In this document: positions 18,249 to 29,690 of the stretch, piece after piece
Layout of the letters: each line of letters starts with the position of its first letter
Numbering within the stretch: the stretch's first letter is position 1
Assembly (NCBI RefSeq): GCF_021654035.1
Contig: NZ_JAJPDW010000001.1
Coordinates: 62,001 to 126,000 of the forward strand
Direction of reading: 5' to 3'
Length of the DNA: 64,000 bases
DNA from: Microbacterium aurantiacum
Lineage (GTDB): Bacteria; Actinomycetota; Actinomycetes; Actinomycetales; Microbacteriaceae
The notes under the pieces: model-generated
Seen by the model: the letters and a program-made list of their open reading frames with translations, nothing else
The model's database searches: none
Told to the model about the DNA's origin: nothing
Program-made: the position numbers and the translations under genes

Positions 18249-18272
18249 AAAGCCGGCCCGAAGGCCGGCTTT
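18249..18272. terminator. Terminator after the tRNA-Ala gene
   Basis: AAAGCCGGCC and GGCCGGCTTT form a perfect 10-bp stem with a CGAA loop, so A- and T-runs flank the hairpin on either strand. It is 9 bp from the tRNA-Ala 3' end and ends the tRNA transcript. Confidence 0.8.
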
Positions 18273-18281
18273 CCTGTCCTG

Positions 18282-18354
18282 TGGAGCCTGGGAGAATCGA
18301 ACTCCCGACATCCTGCTTGCAAAGCAGGCGCTCTACCAACTGAGCTAAGGCCCC
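18282..18354 (-). tRNA. tRNA-Ala (anticodon TGC)
   Basis: The minus strand gives a 73-nt cloverleaf: acceptor GGGGCCT with AGGCTCC and discriminator A, a D-arm AGCTCAGTTGGTAGAGC, an anticodon arm CCTGC-TTTGCAA-GCAGG with TGC, and a T-arm with GGTTCGATTC-type bases. CCA is not encoded. Confidence 0.97.
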
Positions 18355-18368
18355 GAAATGTGCGGTGG

Positions 18369-18442
18369 TGGGGCTACCAGGACTTGAACCTGGGACCTCT
18401 TCATTATCAGTGAAGCGCTCTAACCGCCTGAGCTATAGCCCC
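18369..18442 (-). tRNA. tRNA-Ile (anticodon GAT)
   Basis: The 74-nt cloverleaf on the minus strand has acceptor GGGGCTA paired with TAGCCCC, discriminator A, the anticodon arm TTCAC-TGATAAT-GAAG with anticodon GAT, and a T-arm with GGTTCAAGTCC. It is 14 bp upstream of tRNA-Ala, with which it is probably co-transcribed. This pair beside gyrA is a conserved actinobacterial arrangement. Confidence 0.97.
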
Positions 18443-18530
18443 GCTTGCGACCGGCGTTCGCACGTCGGTCAACCTCGAAGACTTTACCCGAATCGCGCGG
18501 TTTTCACGAATCGGAGCGACGTCCGGAGGG

Positions 18531-18935
18531 TCAGTTCGAGGTGAAGCCGACCAGCAGGCCGCCGGTCACCTTCACGGCGAGGTTGTAGATGCCCGCGGTG
18601 ACCGCCCCGAGCACCGTCACCACGACCAGGTTCAGGATCGCCACGACGGCGGCGAATGCCAGCACCTGCGGAAGGCTGATGAACTGCGACAGCAGGAAGT
18701 TGCCGTCCGAGAAGCTGCCGAAGAACTCGTCAGCCCGGTCGATCAGACCCGTCGTCTGCACGACGAGGTAGATCAGGACGAAGGACACCACCGTCACGAT
18801 CGCGAGGGCGATCGCCGCGAGGAAGGACAGCTTGACCGCCGACCAGAAATCGGCGTACACCAGGCGCAGGCGGACCTGCTTCGCACTGGTCTTGCTACTG
18901 GACTTGCGGGCGAGCTTGTCGGCTACCGTGCTCAT
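18531..18935 (-). CDS. DUF3566 membrane protein
   Basis: The 134-residue protein has a short basic N-terminus (KLARKSSSKTSAKQVRLRL), a membrane helix near 38-60, an amphipathic middle with GLIDRADEFFGSF, and a second membrane segment near 88-112 followed by GIYNLAVKVTGGL. This is the DUF3566 family encoded downstream of gyrA in nearly all actinobacteria. It starts 37 bp after the gyrA stop and probably shares its transcript. The function is unknown; mycobacterial relatives have been tied to cell division or envelope. Confidence 0.88.
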   Translation of the reverse strand: MSTVADKLARKSSSKTSAKQVRLRLVYADFWSAVKLSFLAAIALAIVTVVSFVLIYLVVQTTGLIDRADEFFGSFSDGNFLLSQFISLPQVLAFAAVVAILNLVVVTVLGAVTAGIYNLAVKVTGGLLVGFTSN

Positions 18936-18972
18936 GCGTCAATACTCTCTCGGACGGCGCCCTTCGGCGGGA

Positions 18973-21534
18973 TCAAGGGGCTTCGGATTCGGTGCCCGAT
19001 GCGGGCTCGGCTGCCTCGTCGCTCTCGACGGGCGCCTCCTCGGCCAGGCCTCGCTCACCGTTCCGAGCGATCGCGAGGATGCGATCTTCGTCATCGGGGC
19101 GGGCGAACACGACACCCATCGTGTCGCGACCCTTGGCGGGGACCTCGGCCACGGCAGAGCGTACCACCTTGCCGCTGGCAAGAACCACCAAGACCTCGTC
19201 CACCTCCGAGACGATCAGACCGCCCGCGAGATCACCGCGTTCCTCGTGCAACTTGGCCACCTTGATGCCGAGTCCACCGCGATTCTGCGTCCGATACTGG
19301 TCGACGGCGGTGCGCTTGGCGTAACCACCCTCGGTCACGACGAACACGAACGCATCATCTCGGGCGACGGATGCCGACAGCAGCGAATCGTCGCCGCGGA
19401 AGTCCATGCCCTTCACGCCCTCGGTGGAACGACCCATCGGTCGGAGCGAGGCATCCGTCGCCGTGAAGCGAAGCGACATGCCGTGCCGGCTGATGAGGAG
19501 GATGTCGTCGTCCTCGTCGACGAGGAGAGCGCTGACGAGTTCGTCGCCGTCCTCCTCGTCCTGAGCGCGGAGGCGGATCGCGATGATGCCACCCTGACGG
19601 TTGGTGTCGTACTCGGTGAGACGGGTCTTCTTCACCAGGCCGCTGCGGGTGGCCAGGACCAGGTAGGTCGCGGCGGTGTAGTCGCGGATGTCGAGGATCT
19701 GCGCGATCTCCTCACCCGGCTGCAGCGCGAGGAGGTTGGCGACGTGCTGACCCTTCGCGTCGCGACCGGCCTCGGGGACCTCGTAGCCCTTGGCGCGGTA
19801 GACGCGGCCCTTGTTCGTGAAGAACAGCAGCCAATGGTGGGTCGTGGTGACGAAGAAGTGCTCGACGACGTCGTCGGCGCGCAACTGTGCACCCTTCACA
19901 CCCTTGCCACCGCGGTGCTGCGAACGGTAGTTGTCGCTGCGCGTCCGCTTGATGTAGCCGTCGCGGGTGACGCTGACGACCATCTCCTCCTCGGGGATGA
20001 GGTCTTCGACCGACATGTCGCCGTCGAAGCCGGGGAGGATGTGGGTGCGCCGGTCGTCGCCGAACTTGTCGACGATCGCGGTGAGCTCCTCGTGGATGAT
20101 CGAGCGCTGCCGGGCCGGGGTGGCGAGGATGTCCTTGAAGTCCTCGATCCGCGCCTCGAGCTCGGTGGCCTCGTCGATGATCTTCTGGCGTTCCAGCGCG
20201 GCAAGACGACGCAGTTGCATCGACAGGATCGCATCGGCCTGGATGTCATCGATGTCCAGCAGCGACTTCAGACCCCCGCGGGCTTCATCCACGGTCGGCG
20301 ACCGGCGGATGAGCGCGATCACCTCGTCCAGCGCGTCGAGCGCCTTGAGGTACGCACGCAGGATGTGCATGCGCTTCTCGGCCTCGCGGAGGCGATACGT
20401 CGTCCGGCGGACGATGACCTCGATCTGGTGCGTGATCCAGTACGAGATGAACCCGTCGAGCGGCAGGGTGCGGGGAACACCGTCGACGATCGCGAGCATG
20501 TTCGCGCCGAAGTTCTCCTGCAGCTGCGTGTGCTTGTACAGGTTGTTCAGCACGACCTTCGCCACGGCATCGCGCTTGAGCACGATGACCAGGCGCTGGC
20601 CGGTGCGGTCGGAGGTCTCGTCGCGGATGTCGGCGATGCCCGTGATCTTGCCCTCGCGGGCGAGGTCGCTGATCTTCACCGCGACGTTGTCGGGGTTCAC
20701 CTGGTAGGGCAGTTCGGTGATCACCAGGCACGTGCGGCCCTGGATCTCTTCGATGCTGACGACGGCGCGCATCGTGATGGAGCCGCGACCGGTGCGGTAC
20801 GCCTCCTTGATGCCCTTCGTGCCGAGGATCTGCGCGGCAGTCGGGAAGTCGGGGCCGGGGATGCGCTCCATGAGCGCCTCGAGAAGCTCTTCGCGGGTGG
20901 CCTCGGGGTTCTCCAGCGCCCACAGCGCGCCGGAGGAGACCTCGCGGAGGTTGTGCGGCGGGATGTTCGTCGCCATACCGACCGCGATACCCACCGAGCC
21001 GTTGACGAGCAGGTTCGGGAACCGCGCCGGCAGGACCGTCGGCTCCTGCGTCTGACCGTCGTAGTTGTCCTGGAAGTCGACGGTCTCCTCTTCGATGTCG
21101 CGCACCATCTCGAGCGCGAGCGGAGCCATCTTCGTCTCGGTGTAGCGCTGGGCCGCGGCCCCCTGGTTCCCGGGAGAACCGAAGTTCCCCTGCCCGAGCG
21201 CGAGCGGGTAGCGCATCGACCACGGCTGGACGAGACGCACGAGGGCGTCGTAGATCGCCGAGTCGCCGTGCGGGTGGTACTGACCCATCACCTCGCCGAC
21301 GACGCGGGCGCACTTCGAGAACGACTTGTCGGGACGGAAGCCGCCGTCGTACATGCCGTAGAGCACGCGGCGGTGCACGGGCTTGAGTCCGTCGCGGACA
21401 TCCGGCAGCGCGCGACCGACGATGACGCTCATCGCGTAGTCGAGGTAGCTGCGCTGCATCTCGGCCTGCAGGTCGACCTGGTCGATGTGGCCGTGGTTGT
21501 GTGCGGCAGCGGCGGGGCGCTCTTCGTCAGTCAT
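18973..21534 (-). CDS. gyrA: DNA gyrase subunit A
   Basis: The 853-residue GyrA cuts and rejoins DNA during negative supercoiling. The winged-helix region carries [12 protein letters not shown] (the quinolone-contact region) and the catalytic tyrosine in [10 protein letters not shown]. The coiled-coil and C-gate parts follow, and the C-terminal beta-pinwheel shows repeated strands with an intact GyrA box, [10 protein letters not shown]. The acidic tail ([12 protein letters not shown]) is typical. It lies 49 bp after gyrB and is co-oriented. Confidence 0.97.
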   Translation of the reverse strand: MTDEERPAAAAHNHGHIDQVDLQAEMQRSYLDYAMSVIVGRALPDVRDGLKPVHRRVLYGMYDGGFRPDKSFSKCARVVGEVMGQYHPHGDSAIYDALVRLVQPWSMRYPLALGQGNFGSPGNQGAAAQRYTETKMAPLALEMVRDIEEETVDFQDNYDGQTQEPTVLPARFPNLLVNGSVGIAVGMATNIPPHNLREVSSGALWALENPEATREELLEALMERIPGPDFPTAAQILGTKGIKEAYRTGRGSITMRAVVSIEEIQGRTCLVITELPYQVNPDNVAVKISDLAREGKITGIADIRDETSDRTGQRLVIVLKRDAVAKVVLNNLYKHTQLQENFGANMLAIVDGVPRTLPLDGFISYWITHQIEVIVRRTTYRLREAEKRMHILRAYLKALDALDEVIALIRRSPTVDEARGGLKSLLDIDDIQADAILSMQLRRLAALERQKIIDEATELEARIEDFKDILATPARQRSIIHEELTAIVDKFGDDRRTHILPGFDGDMSVEDLIPEEEMVVSVTRDGYIKRTRSDNYRSQHRGGKGVKGAQLRADDVVEHFFVTTTHHWLLFFTNKGRVYRAKGYEVPEAGRDAKGQHVANLLALQPGEEIAQILDIRDYTAATYLVLATRSGLVKKTRLTEYDTNRQGGIIAIRLRAQDEEDGDELVSALLVDEDDDILLISRHGMSLRFTATDASLRPMGRSTEGVKGMDFRGDDSLLSASVARDDAFVFVVTEGGYAKRTAVDQYRTQNRGGLGIKVAKLHEERGDLAGGLIVSEVDEVLVVLASGKVVRSAVAEVPAKGRDTMGVVFARPDDEDRILAIARNGERGLAEEAPVESDEAAEPASGTESEAP

Positions 21535-21583
21535 GTGTTCTCAGTTCGATTCCGGTGAATTCCGTGCGCGTGAGGCGACGAGA

Positions 21584-23671
<2,088 letters not shown>

Positions 23672-23747
23672 TCAACTTTGCCTCGCCGGCAACGCCTCTA
23701 CGCCCCTGTGGCGCGCGGAAATCGTTCCGGACGATATCGGACGTGGC

Positions 23748-24257
23748 TCAGCCGTAGGTATCGCGCGGGCCGCGCCCTGGAATCGTTCTGGGACCCCATT
23801 TCCACGAGGGGACGTCCGGTCCGACGAAACGGATGGTCTCGACCCCCGCCTCGGGGAACCGGCGCACGATCTCTGTGAGGATGTGCGCACGCATGAGCTG
23901 CAGCTGCTTGGCCCAGGCTGTGGAATCGGCCTGGACGGTGAGGGCGCCCTCGGTGAACGCCACCGGTCGGGTGTGCTGCGCCGTCCCCTCACCCGCCACT
24001 TCCGCCCACGCACGCACGACATCCTCACGGGCGAGTTCGCGATCCCACCCGGACTCCCGGGTCAGGTCGGCGAGGACATCGGCGACCCCCTTCGGATCGC
24101 GACCTGTGGTGAAGGGCTGATTCTCGTCGTCGTCCCGACGCCGACGCTTCTTGCGCCGCCACGACGTGGACGACGGCTCGAGTCCACGCAACCGCAGGTA
24201 CGTCGCCACCGTCTCTGGGACCTCCGCGACGGGCGCGCCGGTGTCACTCTCCGGCAT
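23748..24257 (-). CDS. dciA: DciA-family (DUF721) helicase-loading protein
   Basis: The 169-residue protein has a disordered, arginine/lysine-rich N-terminal region (SWRRKKRRRRDDD) and a C-terminal DUF721 domain (about 65-160) with VVRAWAEVAGEGTAQHTRPVAF and the closing LTVQADSTAWAKQLQLM. DciA is the ancestral loader and regulator of the replicative helicase DnaB in bacteria lacking DnaC/DnaI, and sits between recF and gyrB in actinobacteria, as here. ATG 24257 overlaps the recF end by 14 bp; an upstream ATG at 24290 inside recF is less likely. Confidence 0.88.
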   Translation of the reverse strand: MPESDTGAPVAEVPETVATYLRLRGLEPSSTSWRRKKRRRRDDDENQPFTTGRDPKGVADVLADLTRESGWDRELAREDVVRAWAEVAGEGTAQHTRPVAFTEGALTVQADSTAWAKQLQLMRAHILTEIVRRFPEAGVETIRFVGPDVPSWKWGPRTIPGRGPRDTYG

Positions 24258-25437
24258 CCGCGTTCCCCACGATCGTGCCGGCCTCGACACGCACGACCCG
24301 TGCGGTCAGCGCCTCCGGGACATCCTCTTCGACCGCGGCGGTGACGATGACCTGTTCGTAGTCGGCTGCGAGGGAAGCCAATCGTGTCCGGCGTCCGGCA
24401 TCCAGTTCGGCGAACACGTCATCGAGGATCAGGACCGGATCCCCGCGCAACGACTGTGCGCGCAGGAGCTCGGCCGAGGCGAGTCTCAGTCCGAGTGCGA
24501 CCGACCACGACTCCCCGTGCGACGCGTACCCCTTCACCGGCAGCCCGCGGACACGCAGGAGGAGATCGTCACGGTGGGGCCCGACGAGCGTGATCCCGCG
24601 CTCGAGTTCCGCGGAGCGCTTCGCCGCGAGAGCAGCCCGGAACCGCGCCGCGATCACATCTCCCTCCCCGGTGTCATCGGTCGCGCCGGAAGCTGCCGGG
24701 TCGGCGGTGGGCGGTGCGTCCTCCGCATCGGGATCGAAACCCTCGATCGAACGCGACCACTCGATCTCGGGGCGATGGTCTGCGCCCGCGATCGACGCGT
24801 ACGCGGACGCGAGCGGACCGGCGAGTTCGTCGGCGAGCTGCCCGCGCATCCGGATGATCTCCGTGCCGAGGGCGACCAGTTTGTCGTCCCAGACATCGAG
24901 CGTCGACAGCGCTTCACCGCGGATGCCGCGCGCCCGCGCCGACTTCAGCAGGGCGTTGCGCTGCTTGAGCACGCGGTCGTAGTCCCCGAGGACCCCGGAC
25001 ATCCGCGGAGACACCTGCACCAGGAGCTGATCGGCGAAGCGGCGCCGCGCGGACGGATCGCCGCGCACGATCTGGAGGTCTTCCGGCGCGAACAGCACGA
25101 TCTGGGCGTAGCGCGGGAGTTCGGCGGGCTTCGCCGGAGAGCCGTTGATACGGGCCTTGTTCGTCCCCTGCCGATTGATCTGCACCTCGAGCAGCACCTG
25201 CCGGTCGGCGTGACGGAGGCGCGCTCGCACGATCGCGGCATCCACCCCGTCGCGGACCATCGGCGCGTCGGTCGACACGCGGTGCGACCCCAGCGTCGCG
25301 AGGAAACCGATCGCTTCCGCGAGGTTCGTCTTGCCCTGACCGTTGCTGCCGACGAACACGTTGGGCCCGGCGACGAGCGCGACCTCCGCTTCCGCGTAAT
25401 TGCGGAAGTCACGGAGGCTCAGGTGCTCGACGATCAC
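24244..25437 (-). CDS. recF: DNA replication/repair protein RecF
   Basis: The 397-residue SMC-like ATPase helps load RecA at gaps and restart forks. It has the N-terminal block EHLSLRDFRNY, Walker A GSNGQGKTNL (about 31-40), the ABC signature region near 290-310 and Walker B LILDDVFAELD. An insertion around residues 200-240 (acidic, Pro/Ala-rich) is typical of Microbacteriaceae forms. It lies 49 bp after dnaN in the same direction. Confidence 0.95.
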   Translation of the reverse strand: MIVEHLSLRDFRNYAEAEVALVAGPNVFVGSNGQGKTNLAEAIGFLATLGSHRVSTDAPMVRDGVDAAIVRARLRHADRQVLLEVQINRQGTNKARINGSPAKPAELPRYAQIVLFAPEDLQIVRGDPSARRRFADQLLVQVSPRMSGVLGDYDRVLKQRNALLKSARARGIRGEALSTLDVWDDKLVALGTEIIRMRGQLADELAGPLASAYASIAGADHRPEIEWSRSIEGFDPDAEDAPPTADPAASGATDDTGEGDVIAARFRAALAAKRSAELERGITLVGPHRDDLLLRVRGLPVKGYASHGESWSVALGLRLASAELLRAQSLRGDPVLILDDVFAELDAGRRTRLASLAADYEQVIVTAAVEEDVPEALTARVVRVEAGTIVGNADAGE

Positions 25438-25486
25438 CGGTCAAGCCTAATCAGCGGCGCCGACAGGACGTCGGTGCCGGCATCCG

Positions 25487-26638
25487 TCACCGCAGGAGCA
25501 GGTTCGGCTGCAGCAGGTAGCGGAAGGACTCCTCGCCGGCGCGATCGACCGAGGTCTGCGGCGTGATGAGGACCGGGCTCAGCTTGTTCGCGTTGTCACT
25601 CGAGGTGAACGTGATCCGCGCGAACTCGCTCTTGACCGCGCCGAGCGCTTCGAGGAGGTACTGGGGGTTGAGACCCAGCGTGACATCCTCGCCGACGAGG
25701 TTCGCGTCGACCGACTCGGTCGCCCGCGCCTGCTCGGTTCCGGAGGCGTCCATCGACACGGCATCCGTGGTGAAGGTGAAGCGCAGCGGAGCGGAGCGGT
25801 CGAGCACGAGCGCGACACGGCGAACGGCTTCGGCGAGCTCGGCGGTGTTCACGACGGCGTGGTGTTCGGTCTGCTCGGGGAACAGCCGGCGTACCGGTGG
25901 GAAGTTGCCCTTGATCAGCAGCGACGTGACCGTCTTGTTGCCGGCGGTGAAGGCGATGATCTCGCGGTCGCCCGATCCCGAGAAGGCGATCGAGATGTCC
26001 CCGGAGTGCGAGAACGTCTTGCCGACCTCGGTCAGGGTACGGGCGGGGACGAGCGCGGTCGTGGCCTCGTCCGAGGCCGATCCGCCGCCGTCCCACGGGA
26101 TCTCGCGGAGGGCGACGCGGTAACGGTCGGTCGCGACGAGGCTGAGATGGGTGCCCGAGACCTCGAGCTGCACACCGGTGAGGACGGGGGTGACGTCGTC
26201 GCGGGAGGCTGCGAAGGCGACCTGCGCGATGGCGGTGGCGAAATCCTCACCCGGCACGAGCCCCGAGTCGCCCGTGACCTCGGGGATCGCGGGGTATTCC
26301 TGAACCGGCATCGACGAGAGCGTGAAGCGTGCGGAACCGCAGGAGAGCAGGATGCCGCCGTCGTCATCGACCTCGATCTGGATCGGAGCGTTCGGGAGAC
26401 GGCTGGCGATCTCGGACAACAGACGCCCGTGCACGAGGATCGTGCCGGGGTCGTCGATCGTCGCCTCGATCGTGGTGCGGGCCGATGCTTCGTAGTCGAA
26501 GGCGGACAGCGACAGACCGTCTTCGCCGGCTTCGATCAGCACACCGGCCAGGATCGGCTGCGGATTCCGCTGCGGAAGAAGCTTGACGACGAACGACACG
26601 GCTTCGCTGAACACATCACGATTGACGTGGAACTTCAC
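25487..26638 (-). CDS. dnaN: DNA polymerase III sliding clamp (beta subunit)
   Basis: The 383-residue protein comprises three similar clamp domains and begins MKFHVNRDVFSEAVSFV, the family N-terminus. It ends with the conserved PVLITPQ and a tail that supports the ligand-binding pocket. The ring keeps polymerases on DNA. It is the first gene after oriC on this strand and precedes recF. An AGGGAGC ribosome-binding site lies just before the ATG. Confidence 0.96.
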   Translation of the reverse strand: MKFHVNRDVFSEAVSFVVKLLPQRNPQPILAGVLIEAGEDGLSLSAFDYEASARTTIEATIDDPGTILVHGRLLSEIASRLPNAPIQIEVDDDGGILLSCGSARFTLSSMPVQEYPAIPEVTGDSGLVPGEDFATAIAQVAFAASRDDVTPVLTGVQLEVSGTHLSLVATDRYRVALREIPWDGGGSASDEATTALVPARTLTEVGKTFSHSGDISIAFSGSGDREIIAFTAGNKTVTSLLIKGNFPPVRRLFPEQTEHHAVVNTAELAEAVRRVALVLDRSAPLRFTFTTDAVSMDASGTEQARATESVDANLVGEDVTLGLNPQYLLEALGAVKSEFARITFTSSDNANKLSPVLITPQTSVDRAGEESFRYLLQPNLLLR

Positions 26639-27094
26639 GAATGCTCCCTTGACAGCGGGCTGGGCCTCTCATGCTAGTCCCCGGTGAACCCCGCACCTGT
26701 GTCGGATGTGCGGGCGTCGCGGAGCGGCATCCGTTTCCCCGGTCGGTTCACGACAAGGTCACCGGCTCGACCCTTAATCCCTCTTTCTTTGTCATGGTGT
26801 TAACGCCTGTGGAAACTGTGGACAACTCGCTCGATCACTTGCGGGACACCGGAATCACATTCGTGTGAGTTGTGGATCGGCTGCGGACGGAGTTGTGATC
26901 GGTTCACGACCGCCGCGACGGTTATCCCCAGTTATCCACAGGCATCCCCGGATCGTGCACAGGGATTCCGGCGTCGCGGAAAGTTATCCACAGCTTTTCC
27001 ACACTGTGCAGAACGCGGGCGAAACGCGGATTGTGCCGCCGCCGACGCGATCGTGTCAAGTGATTTCCGACCGTTTCGCGCGGCCGAGGAGAGG
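26639..27094. other. Replication origin oriC (dnaN-dnaA intergenic region)
   Basis: This 456-bp gap has no gene and holds a cluster of DnaA boxes. TTATCCACA occurs perfectly at 26932-26940 and 26984-26992. Variants are TTATCCCCA (26922-26930), TTTTCCACA (26995-27003) and, inverted, TGTGGACAA (26817-26825); weaker inverted matches lie at 26808-26816 and 26871-26879. An AT-richer stretch at 26774-26805 is the best candidate for the unwinding element. Leading-strand gene polarity switches nearby (minus-strand dnaA/dnaN/gyr, plus-strand rpmH onward), supporting this as oriC. Confidence 0.9.
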
Positions 27095-28531
27095 TCAGCG
27101 GCCGTTGCGGCCGAGCTGCGTGGTGATCTCGGTCACCTGGTTGTAGATGGAGCGGCGCTCCTTCATGAGATCGCTGATCTTCTTGTACGCGTACATCACG
27201 GTCGTGTGATCGCGGTTGCCGAAGAGCTGACCGATCTTCGGGAGGGAGAGGCTCGTCCGCTCCCGGCAGAGATACATGGCGATCTGTCGGGCGATCGCGA
27301 CCGACTGCGAGCGGCTCGAGCCGTACAGGTCGTCGACGGTGAGCTTGAAGTACTGCGCCGTGGCCGTGATGATGTCCGTCGGCGAGACGACGTTCGCGTC
27401 ATCCTGATCGATGATGTCGCGAAGCACCGTCTGTGCGAGAGACGTGTCGAGGTTCGACCGGTTCAGGCTGGCGAACGCCGAGACGCGGATGAGAGCGCCT
27501 TCCAGTTCGCGGATGTTCGAGGACACCACCGTGGCGATGTACTCCATGACCTCGTCGGGGATGTGCAGCCGCTCGGACTGCGCCTTCTTCCGGAGGATCG
27601 CGATGCGCGTCTCGAGGTCGGGAGCCTGCACATCGGTGATGAGACCCCACTCGAACCGGCTCCGCATGCGGTCTTCGAAGCCGGTGAGGTGCTTGGGCGG
27701 CACGTCGCTCGTGATCACGACCTGTTTGTCGTGATCGTGGAGGGTGTTGAAGGTGTGGAAGAACGCCTCCTGCGTCTCGGCGCGACCCTGCAGGAACTGG
27801 ATGTCGTCGATCAGGAGGATGTCGACATCCCGATACCGCGCCTGGAACGCCGAACCGCGGTTGTTCGCGATCGAGTTGATGAAGTCGTTCGTGAACTCCT
27901 CGCTCGAGACGTACCGGACGCGGATGCCGGAGTACAGGCTCATGGCGTAGTCGCCGATGGCGTGGAGGAGGTGGGTCTTGCCGAGACCCGAATCGCCGTA
28001 GACGAAGAGAGGGTTGTATGCCTTCGCCGGTGCCTCGGCGACGGCGACCGCAGCGGCGTGGGCGAAGCGGTTGGACTGACCGATGACGAAGTTGTCGAAG
28101 GTGTATTTCGGATTGAGTCGCGTGTCCGTACGGGGGGCCGCCGAAGAGACCTCCACCGGCTCCTCCAACGGTGAGCGCGGGAGGGTGAACGTCTGCGCCG
28201 CCGTCATCGTGGCGGGGATCGCCTCCGGCTCCGGCTCGGAGTCGGCGCTCTCGATCAGCTCGGGGTTGACCACGACACGGAAGGTCGAGGCCGGAGCCTC
28301 ATCCTGAGGAACCCTCGCGAGAGCCTCCATGATCGGCATCCGCATGCGCTTGGTGAACTGCGCGGCGGTGAGGTCGTTCGGCACGTCGAGGTACAGCGTG
28401 CCGCCCATGACGCCCTGCGGCACCGCAAGATTCAGGAAGCCGTGCAGCTGAGGAGTGATGCGATCGTCGACGGCGAGTTCGCCCAGCACCGCGGACCAGA
28501 CGGGGACATCCGGTACATCGTGCGGTGACAT
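27095..28531 (-). CDS. dnaA: Chromosomal replication initiator DnaA
   Basis: The 478-residue initiator has domain I (1-90, with VWSAVLGEL), a linker, the AAA+ ATPase (about 140-350; Walker A GDSGLGKTHL, Walker B ILLIDDIQFL, sensor TSDVPP) and the C-terminal DNA-binding domain IV with FGNRDHTTVMYAYKKI, which reads DnaA boxes. I chose ATG 28531 (MSPHDV) because a run of six G's sits just upstream; a more distant start at 28564 is less likely. It ends at oriC. A consensus DnaA box upstream suggests autoregulation. Confidence 0.97.
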   Translation of the reverse strand: MSPHDVPDVPVWSAVLGELAVDDRITPQLHGFLNLAVPQGVMGGTLYLDVPNDLTAAQFTKRMRMPIMEALARVPQDEAPASTFRVVVNPELIESADSEPEPEAIPATMTAAQTFTLPRSPLEEPVEVSSAAPRTDTRLNPKYTFDNFVIGQSNRFAHAAAVAVAEAPAKAYNPLFVYGDSGLGKTHLLHAIGDYAMSLYSGIRVRYVSSEEFTNDFINSIANNRGSAFQARYRDVDILLIDDIQFLQGRAETQEAFFHTFNTLHDHDKQVVITSDVPPKHLTGFEDRMRSRFEWGLITDVQAPDLETRIAILRKKAQSERLHIPDEVMEYIATVVSSNIRELEGALIRVSAFASLNRSNLDTSLAQTVLRDIIDQDDANVVSPTDIITATAQYFKLTVDDLYGSSRSQSVAIARQIAMYLCRERTSLSLPKIGQLFGNRDHTTVMYAYKKISDLMKERRSIYNQVTEITTQLGRNGR

Positions 28532-28589
28532 GGTCCCCCCGGGGGTGTTGATTGTTGTGCACACTCCCGCGGAAACATCACGCCGGACC

Positions 28590-28598
28590 TGTGGATAA
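28590..28598 (-). promoter_or_regulatory. DnaA box upstream of dnaA
   Basis: TGTGGATAA (inverse of TTATCCACA) lies 59 bp before the dnaA start, suiting DnaA autorepression. Confidence 0.6.
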
Positions 28599-28720
28599 CT
28601 GACTCAGACACGCTAGTCAGCGGCGCCCCCGGTATCAAGCCCGCAGGGTTGAGGCGCGCGGTGTGTCGCATCTTCGCGAGGCTCGGACGCTCGTGCATAC
28701 TGGCCCGTTCAGTTCCCGGT

Positions 28721-28749
28721 TTGAGTTCTGGCGCCTCTCGACGTACCCT
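28721..28749 (+). promoter_or_regulatory. rpmH-rnpA promoter
   Basis: TTGAGT (28721-28726) and TACCCT (28744-28749) are separated by exactly 17 bp. Transcription would start near 28756, giving an ~85-nt leader before rpmH. It is the clearest -35/-10 pair seen in the window. The rest of the 28532-28840 gap holds only this and the dnaA upstream region. Confidence 0.65.
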
Positions 28750-28840
28750 TAATCGGTTGACTTGTGCCTATCGGCCAGTCCCCATGTACGAGAGTCCCCG
28801 GTTTCGAGCGTCCCGGTGACCCTGACCCGGAAGATATCCC

Positions 28841-28978
28841 ATGAGCAAGCGCACCTTCCAGCCCAACAACCGTCGTCGCGCCAAGAAGCACGGTTTCCGT
28901 GCCCGCATGCGCACGCGTGCCGGCCGTTCGATCCTCGCCGCGCGTCGGTCCAAGGGCCGCACCGAGCTCTCGGCCTGA
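28841..28978 (+). CDS. rpmH: 50S ribosomal protein L34
   Basis: This 45-residue protein begins [19 protein letters not shown] and continues with [15 protein letters not shown], the near-invariant L34 sequence of a basic peptide in the large subunit core. It is the first gene of the unit rpmH-rnpA-yidD-yidC-khpB-rsmG, which runs away from oriC. Confidence 0.97.
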   Translation: MSKRTFQPNNRRRAKKHGFRARMRTRAGRSILAARRSKGRTELSA

Positions 28979-28987
28979 GCCCGAGCG

Positions 28988-29329
28988 GTGCTCGCGAGGC
29001 CGAACCGACTCACCCGCGGCGCGGACTATAAAGCCGTCGTCCGTCGGGGGCGTCGGAGTGCGGGCGCGCACACGATCACCTACGTCAGGACGACGGGGGA
29101 ATCGGATGCCGTCCGCTTCGGCTTCATCGTGAGCAAGCAGGTCGGCGGAGCCGTCGTGCGCAATACTGTGCGCCGACGGCTCAAAGCTGTATCCGCCGCG
29201 AGTCTGGCGGACTCGCAGGTCGACGCCGGGACGGACGTGGTGATCCGCGCGCTACCCAGCGCGGCAACTGCTCCGTATGTCGAGCTCCGCAACGACGTCA
29301 CACGGTCCCTCTCCCGAGTCCGCGCATGA
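28988..29329 (+). CDS. rnpA: Ribonuclease P protein component
   Basis: The 113-residue basic protein assists the RNase P RNA in maturing tRNA 5' ends. The family RNR motif region is visible as VVRNTVRRRLKAV, after FGFIVSKQVGGA; the N-terminus RPNRLTRGADYKAVVRRG is typical. GTG 28988 lies 9 bp after rpmH. Its stop overlaps the yidD ATG by 4 bp. Confidence 0.95.
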   Translation: MLARPNRLTRGADYKAVVRRGRRSAGAHTITYVRTTGESDAVRFGFIVSKQVGGAVVRNTVRRRLKAVSAASLADSQVDAGTDVVIRALPSAATAPYVELRNDVTRSLSRVRA

Positions 29330-29682
29330 GCGTCCTGCCGTCGTATGCCGTCGGCGACGCGCATTTCGCGGCATCCGACTCCCTGCGCTCGGTTCCCCTC
29401 CTCCCGAGGAATGCGGTTCTCGCCTTTCTCCATGGATATCGTGCGACGGTGTCTCCTATGTACGGAGACGTCTGCAAGTACTACCCGTCGTGTTCCGCGT
29501 ACGCGGTCGGCGCGGTCCAGCAGCACGGGGTCGTCAAAGGAACGGTCATTGCAGCGGCGCGACTCGCGCGATGCCATCCCTGGGCCCTCGGCGGCGAAGA
29601 TGACGTCCCGCCCCACAGAGACTTCCCGCACGCGTTGACCTCCCGGGGTTTCGTCGTGCCGTCCCCCACCGGAAAGGACTGA
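29326..29682 (+). CDS. yidD: Membrane protein insertion efficiency factor YidD
   Basis: The 118-residue protein carries the YidD core LHGYRATVSPMYGDVCKYYPSCSAYA, shown in parts as HGYRATVSP and CKYYPSCSAYA, plus ARLARCHPWALGG with its conserved cysteines. It aids YidC-dependent membrane insertion at the inner face of the membrane. It begins with an ATG overlapping rnpA and ends 8 bp before yidC, a conserved order. Confidence 0.94.
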   Translation: MSVLPSYAVGDAHFAASDSLRSVPLLPRNAVLAFLHGYRATVSPMYGDVCKYYPSCSAYAVGAVQQHGVVKGTVIAAARLARCHPWALGGEDDVPPHRDFPHALTSRGFVVPSPTGKD

Positions 29683-29690
29683 TCCTCCGC

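Noticed and set aside
18832..21558. Very long plus-strand open frame opposite gyrA
   Set aside because: It is a GC-rich antisense shadow of gyrA; the minus-strand product is an unmistakable gyrase subunit.
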